NCBI GenBank assembly: GCA_002422375.1
Contig: DIUQ01000010.1
Location: forward strand, 6,784-23,690
Reading direction: 5' to 3'
Origin: a bacterium UBA6154
GTDB lineage: Bacteria; Actinomycetota; Actinomycetes; S36-B12
Length of the DNA: 16,907 nucleotides
Made by a program: the position numbers and the translations under genes. Shown in pieces: positions 13,730-16,907 of the stretch. The first letter of the stretch is position 1, and every line of letters begins with the position of its first letter. The notes below the pieces were generated by a model. It saw only the letters and a list, made by a program, of their open reading frames with translations, was not told the DNA's origin and ran no database searches.

Positions 13730-15240
13730 GGAAAATAGCCCGTGTCGGCATTTTGAGCGCTGCGGCGATCGGCGGGGGAGTCCTTCTCGCCGTCGCGTAC
13801 GCCCCATGGAATGTCTGGGTTTTGGCTCCCATCAGTATCGCACTGCTGGTCTATCTGCAATGGTTTCAGCGTCTACGGCTCGCTGCTTGGCTGGGATTCC
13901 TCTTCGGAGTTGCCACCTTTGTTGTCCAACACATGTGGCTCGGAGTCGTAGGTTCTGACGCACAGTGGTTGCTATCTGCCTATCTTGGCTTGTGGATTTC
14001 ACTCGTCGGGCTCGGCACATCCTGGGTATCGCGCCACCTGAAATCTATTCCCGCGATCATGCTCGTCACCGGTCTCTGGGTGACCGAGGAGGCCTTACGG
14101 GGCAGGTACCCCTTTGGCGGATATCCCTGGGCACGAATCGTGTTTAGCCAGGCAGATTCGCCATTTGTACATTGGTCCACACTGGGGGGCGCACCGTTTG
14201 TGACAGCCGTTGTGGTCTTGGTCGGCGTCTCCTTGGCGGTGGCCATCAAGACTCGCCGCTATCCGATAGCGCTCCTAACTGCTGGTGTTGTTGCTGTCAC
14301 AGCGCTAGTGCCTGTTGTTTACTCCGCACCTACATCCTCACGTCAAACTTTCACGATAGCTGTTATTCAGGGAGGGACTCCGCAAACAGGTCTCGGGGCA
14401 ATGGATGTTCGTCGAGCAGTGCTTGACAATCATGTCCGAGAGACGGAACTACTGGCCCAGTTGGTTGCCACCGGAAAAGAACCTCAGCCTGATCTAGTGC
14501 TCTGGCCAGAGAACTCATCAGACATAAATCCCTATACCGATGACAGTGCCTATCTATCCATTTCTTCGGCTGCTCGTGCCATCAACGCACCCATACTCGT
14601 GGGCGCCGTTGTCGATTCATTCGAGGACCCTGAGACTGAGGTGTACAACATGGGCATCCTCTGGGACCCCGTGAGCGGGCCGGGGGAGACCTATATCAAG
14701 AATGCTCCCGTTCCCTTTGGGGAATTCATCCCCTTCAGATCGCTCCTTACTCAGTTCATCAGCCGCTACGATCGAGTACCACGCGATTTCGCTCACGGCG
14801 TTGAACCTGGAATATTTGAATTGGATGGAGTCCGATTGGGCGACCTCATTTGTTTTGAGGTTGCTGTGGACCCGGTCGTGGATCGAATCGTGGACGAGGG
14901 GGCAGGCGTGATCCTCGTTCAAACGAATAATGCTACGTACGCGAATAGTGCCCTGCCCGAACAGCAACTCAATATTGAACGCATCCGTGCGATCGAAACG
15001 GGCCGAGCTGTTGTGGTTGCAGCCACCACCGGAATTAGTGCCACTATTTTTCCTCAGGGTGATGTGGTCAACACCTTGGTAGATGGCGAAACTGGGTCAT
15101 TTGTCAGCACGGTCCCCGTTCTTGATCAAAGAACAGTAGGGACCGTTCTTGGGGCTTGGATTGAGATAGCTATCGTTTGGGGAACGCTGATAACTCTTGG
15201 CGGCGTACTTCTCTATCGACGAATAGTCACCTCACGATAG
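13726..15240 (+). CDS. lnt: Apolipoprotein N-acyltransferase Lnt
   Basis: Transfers a fatty acid from phospholipid to the N-terminal cysteine of lipoproteins, the final step of their maturation. The 504-residue protein has several N-terminal membrane helices (to about residue 200, including GGYPWARIVFSQAD), then an extracytoplasmic nitrilase-type domain and a final helix near 470-495. The catalytic triad is complete: Glu262 (LWPEN), Lys325 (YIKNAPVPFGEFIPF) and Cys376 (LICFEVAVD), and TTGISA is also conserved. In M. tuberculosis the same domain is fused to the mannosyltransferase Ppm1, while M. smegmatis has two adjacent genes; this genome shows the unfused arrangement. It starts within an ATGA overlap and has only weak Shine-Dalgarno support, implying coupling to the amidohydrolase. 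The FKBP lipoprotein at 2074 is one likely substrate. Confidence 0.93.
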   Translation: MRKIARVGILSAAAIGGGVLLAVAYAPWNVWVLAPISIALLVYLQWFQRLRLAAWLGFLFGVATFVVQHMWLGVVGSDAQWLLSAYLGLWISLVGLGTSWVSRHLKSIPAIMLVTGLWVTEEALRGRYPFGGYPWARIVFSQADSPFVHWSTLGGAPFVTAVVVLVGVSLAVAIKTRRYPIALLTAGVVAVTALVPVVYSAPTSSRQTFTIAVIQGGTPQTGLGAMDVRRAVLDNHVRETELLAQLVATGKEPQPDLVLWPENSSDINPYTDDSAYLSISSAARAINAPILVGAVVDSFEDPETEVYNMGILWDPVSGPGETYIKNAPVPFGEFIPFRSLLTQFISRYDRVPRDFAHGVEPGIFELDGVRLGDLICFEVAVDPVVDRIVDEGAGVILVQTNNATYANSALPEQQLNIERIRAIETGRAVVVAATTGISATIFPQGDVVNTLVDGETGSFVSTVPVLDQRTVGTVLGAWIEIAIVWGTLITLGGVLLYRRIVTSR

Positions 15241-15243
15241 AGT
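15238..15243 (+). promoter_or_regulatory. Candidate -10 element for leaderless ppm1 mRNA, overlapping lnt stop
   Basis: TAGAGT, identical to the helY element, ends 7 bases before the ppm1 ATG. Its first three bases are the lnt stop codon. No Shine-Dalgarno lies before this ATG. The 7-base spacing is one longer than at the other four sites. Confidence 0.42.
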
Positions 15244-15250
15244 TTCAATC

Positions 15251-16021
15251 ATGCCGACCTACACCGAACTTGGCCGGATTCTTGTCATTATTCCCACCTA
15301 CAACGAGTTGGACGCCCTGCCGCGAATCCTTGATCGTGTGCGTGCTTCCGTTCCGCTGGCGGAGATACTTGTTGTTGACGACAATTCACCTGATGGAACC
15401 GGGGATTTGGCACACCAGCGATCCGAATCCGATCCACAGGTTCATGTCATGCATCGCCTAGGAAAAGACGGTCTCGGTGCCGCCTATTTGTCCGGATTCG
15501 CATGGGGTCTACAAAACGGCTTTGACGTCATTGTCGAAATGGATGCTGACGGCTCGCATCAACCTGAACAGCTGCCCGCTCTACTGGATGCCTTGTGCGA
15601 TGCTGATCTGGTACTCGGTTCGCGCTGGGTGGCAGGGGGTAGCACCCAGAATTGGTCCAAGGGTCGTGAGGTTCTATCACGTGGTGGGAACACTTACACC
15701 CGAGTCATGCTGGGGATTGATATACACGATGCAACCGGGGGATACCGGGCATTTCGAGCCAATACCCTCCGAGCATTGGATCTCAACGAAGTTGCGTCTC
15801 AGGGTTACTGTTTCCAGGTTGATTTGGCATGGCGGGCGACCCAGAGGGGCTTGAGAGTCACCGAAGTGCCCATTACTTTTGTTGAGCGAGAAGTAGGCAC
15901 GAGCAAAATGAGCCGCAAAATCGTGACAGAGGCCTTGTGGCGAGTCACGGTGTGGGGCACCCAGCGGCGATTGCGTCAAGTGGGCTCCCTTTTCCAATCG
16001 CCTTCTCGACGGAGAGGTTAG
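15251..16021 (+). CDS. ppm1: Polyprenol-phosphate-mannose synthase Ppm1
   Basis: Family 2 glycosyltransferase that moves mannose from GDP-mannose to a polyprenyl phosphate, making the donor used outside the membrane for lipoglycans and O-mannosylated proteins. The 256-residue product is the catalytic domain alone, without membrane helices. Motifs are VIIPTYNE (13-19 region), VVDDNSPDGT (41-50), the metal-binding DAD at 98-100 in EMDADGSH, VLGSRWV, ATGGYRAFR (161-169) and REVGTSKMS, all typical of dolichol- and polyprenol-phosphate mannose synthases. It follows lnt by 10 bases; Lnt is known to interact with Ppm1 in mycobacteria and may anchor it at the membrane. The start has no Shine-Dalgarno but a candidate -10 element 7 bases upstream. 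Confidence 0.92.
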   Translation: MPTYTELGRILVIIPTYNELDALPRILDRVRASVPLAEILVVDDNSPDGTGDLAHQRSESDPQVHVMHRLGKDGLGAAYLSGFAWGLQNGFDVIVEMDADGSHQPEQLPALLDALCDADLVLGSRWVAGGSTQNWSKGREVLSRGGNTYTRVMLGIDIHDATGGYRAFRANTLRALDLNEVASQGYCFQVDLAWRATQRGLRVTEVPITFVEREVGTSKMSRKIVTEALWRVTVWGTQRRLRQVGSLFQSPSRRRG

Positions 16022-16028
16022 GTTTCTA

Positions 16029-16502
16029 ATGTTTCTGCGTCGGTTACTTCTCTTTGGTTATCCGCTCGTGGAAATTGTGCTGTTGTGGTGGATTGCGACC
16101 TTGATTGGTTGGGGCCTGGCTCTCATTCTCGTGATTGCTGGAATTCCGGCAGGGGCTGCCCTTATGCGCAATGCTGCAGCGAAAGGTGCCACACTGCAGA
16201 CCGCGCCCGAGTCGGCGAAGCCGGGGATTGCTCGGTCCATGACAAGTATGTTTCTGGCCGGATTACTTATCATGATCCCTGGTTTCCTCACAGATCTCCT
16301 CGGTATTTTGCTACTTCTTCCGCCCGTTCAACATTGGACTTCACGCCGCATGGGGAATTGGGTACAAGCCCGCATGGTGAGAACACCAGGTTTCACCGGC
16401 TATGCCCGCGGAGACGTAGTGCAAGGTTATGTAGTGATGGATGACAATCCCCAGAAAAGCGATGAGGGACCCGAAGGTCCCTCACCTGAAATTTCACGGT
16501 AA
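16029..16502 (+). CDS. fxsA: FxsA family membrane protein
   Basis: Small inner-membrane protein of the FxsA family, named for an E. coli protein that modulates exclusion of phage T7 by the F plasmid; the role in actinobacteria is unknown. The 157-residue product has about three hydrophobic segments: near residues 5-22 and 26-45 at the N-terminus and 72-100, which contains the family motif IPGFLTDLLGILLLLPP. A charged C-terminal tail follows. The ATG at 16029 is 7 bases after the ppm1 stop; GGAGAGG at 16011-16017 is a distant Shine-Dalgarno (spacer 11). A TAGGTT built on the ppm1 stop ends only 4 bases before the ATG. Its last 40 bases encode a strong hairpin that acts for the facing rbpA gene. 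From memory, the fxsA-ppm1 neighbourhood with rbpA is conserved in mycobacteria. Confidence 0.88.
   Translation: MFLRRLLLFGYPLVEIVLLWWIATLIGWGLALILVIAGIPAGAALMRNAAAKGATLQTAPESAKPGIARSMTSMFLAGLLIMIPGFLTDLLGILLLLPPVQHWTSRRMGNWVQARMVRTPGFTGYARGDVVQGYVVMDDNPQKSDEGPEGPSPEISR
16463..16484 (-). terminator. UUCG-tetraloop intrinsic terminator for rbpA, inside fxsA 3' end
   Basis: Read on the minus strand, a perfect 9-bp stem TGAGGGACC / GGTCCCTCA closes a TTCG loop on a C-G pair, the ultra-stable cUUCGg tetraloop. A TTTT run lies 4 bases past the stem (16455-16458). It begins 23 bases after the rbpA stop. On the plus strand the loop is CGAA and only a poor T-tract follows, so it fits rbpA better than fxsA. 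The stem falls within the fxsA codons for the DEGPEGPS tail. Confidence 0.68.
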
Positions 16503-16507
16503 TTACT

Positions 16508-16864
16508 TTAAGCGCTTTTCCTCAGCTGACCGCCTCGGAGTTCGTTCAGCAATGCGAGTCGTTCATTGTAAATTTCTTCCAGTTCCTTGAGCGTTCTCCG
16601 CTCCAGCAACATGTCCCAATGCGTCCGGACATATCGTTCCTCGGGCTTCTCCGGGGCTACACGGTCAGGGCGTTGAGCCACCTCACCACAGCGGCAATCC
16701 CACTCATGAGGGATTTCCTCCGCTTCGATGGACATGGGCACTGTTGTCACATGACCTTGTGGGCACTCATACTTCACGGCGATTCGTTCCGCCATGGGGG
16801 CCCGGTCATCTCGTTCTAGGCTGACGGCGCCTAGCCGCGTTCCACGCATGGAGGTTTCAATCAT
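16508..16864 (-). CDS. rbpA: RNA polymerase-binding protein RbpA
   Basis: Actinobacterial transcription factor that binds RNA polymerase and the principal sigma factor and stabilises the open promoter complex. With ATG 16864 the product is 118 residues. The N-terminal segment has the family MRGTRLGAVS motif, then a core domain with possible zinc ligands Cys34 and His38 (CPQGH) and Cys57/Cys59 (CRC), a basic linker, and the sigma-interaction domain RTHWDMLLERRTLKELEE. The start is set by AAAGGAG at 16871-16877, 6 bases upstream; an in-frame TTG at 16888 would place that site inside the gene and add residues unlike the family. The second Cys pair is C-x-C rather than the C-x2-C of Streptomyces RbpA. 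It converges on fxsA with a 5-base gap. Confidence 0.94.
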   Translation of the reverse strand: MIETSMRGTRLGAVSLERDDRAPMAERIAVKYECPQGHVTTVPMSIEAEEIPHEWDCRCGEVAQRPDRVAPEKPEERYVRTHWDMLLERRTLKELEEIYNERLALLNELRGGQLRKSA

Positions 16865-16870
16865 GACGAG

Positions 16871-16877
16871 CTCCTTT
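16871..16877 (-). promoter_or_regulatory. Ribosome binding site that sets the rbpA start
   Basis: On the minus strand AAAGGAG ends 6 bases before ATG 16864. Its strength and spacing argue for this start over the upstream TTG at 16888. No -10 element is recognisable between it and the window edge, so the rbpA promoter is probably outside. Confidence 0.8.
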
Positions 16878-16907
16878 CGTGCATCCAATTGACCGTTCGT
16901 TGTAGGT

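Noticed and set aside
13476..13958. Plus-strand open frame of 160 codons across the amidohydrolase-lnt junction
   Set aside because: Out-of-frame shadow of two well-supported genes, with no protein-family signature.
16487..16496. Perfect 10-base palindrome TGAAATTTCA at the fxsA 3' end
   Set aside because: Short, AT-rich and without loop, so a poor hairpin; it may be a chance palindrome beside the true terminator stem.
16865..16888. TTG start extending RbpA by eight residues
   Set aside because: It would place the clear AAAGGAG ribosome site inside the coding region, and family members begin near the MRGTRLG motif.
16889..16894. TTGACC on the plus strand as a -35 box of a divergent promoter
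   Set aside because: The matching -10 position is beyond the window end, so it cannot be evaluated.

Overview
The window looks like a compact piece of an actinobacterial (class Actinomycetia) chromosome. The evidence is the gene set itself: the Pup-proteasome genes prcA and pafA, the WYL regulators pafB and pafC, the HelY helicase, polyprenol-phosphate-mannose synthase (Ppm1) and the RNA polymerase-binding protein RbpA, all of which are typical of or confined to this group. Base composition is moderate rather than the high GC of soil actinomycetes. Neighbouring genes overlap or lie a few to about 55 bases apart, which suggests a streamlined, possibly aquatic, lineage; that placement is inference. 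No tRNA, rRNA, mobile element, CRISPR array or gene-free stretch over 300 bases was seen.

Layout. (1) 11-2060: prcA and pafA, the proteasome alpha subunit and the Pup ligase; prcB, pup and dop would be expected just upstream, outside the window. (2) 2074-3012: two FKBP-type prolyl isomerases, one a predicted lipoprotein and one cytoplasmic. (3) 3054-4938: pafB-pafC, overlapping genes for the paired WYL-domain DNA-damage transcription activator. (4) 4993-6090: tatA-tatC of twin-arginine export. (5) 6121-8847: helY, a Ski2/Mtr4-like DEVH helicase, which converges with a 19-base overlap on a stand-alone 5'-3' exonuclease (8829-9755, minus strand). (6) 9804-15240: an M24 Xaa-Pro peptidase, an acyl-CoA dehydrogenase, a YtcJ-like amidohydrolase and apolipoprotein N-acyltransferase (lnt) in one tightly coupled run. 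(7) 15251-16502: ppm1 and fxsA. (8) 16508-16864: rbpA on the minus strand, facing fxsA.

How the genes fit together. PafA tags proteins with Pup for the PrcA-containing core. PafBC controls the DNA-damage response. TatA/TatC export folded proteins. Lnt would acylate lipoproteins such as the FKBP lipoprotein encoded here, and Ppm1 makes the mannosyl donor for exported glycoproteins and lipoglycans; Lnt and Ppm1 are adjacent or fused in mycobacteria. From memory of the M. tuberculosis map, regions 1-6 (through the peptidase) and regions 6 (lnt)-8 correspond to two separate loci (about Rv2089c-Rv2110c and Rv2050-Rv2053c) that are contiguous here.

The most interesting non-coding signal is a repeated start arrangement. 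At five genes lacking a good Shine-Dalgarno (both FKBPs, helY, the peptidase, ppm1) a TAnnnT -10-like hexamer ends 6 bases (7 for ppm1) before the start codon, as expected for leaderless mRNAs. Genes inside operons mostly carry Shine-Dalgarno sequences instead. A second signal is a UUCG-tetraloop terminator for rbpA hidden in the 3' end of fxsA. I found no convincing undescribed multi-gene system; the gene content is conserved actinobacterial housekeeping.
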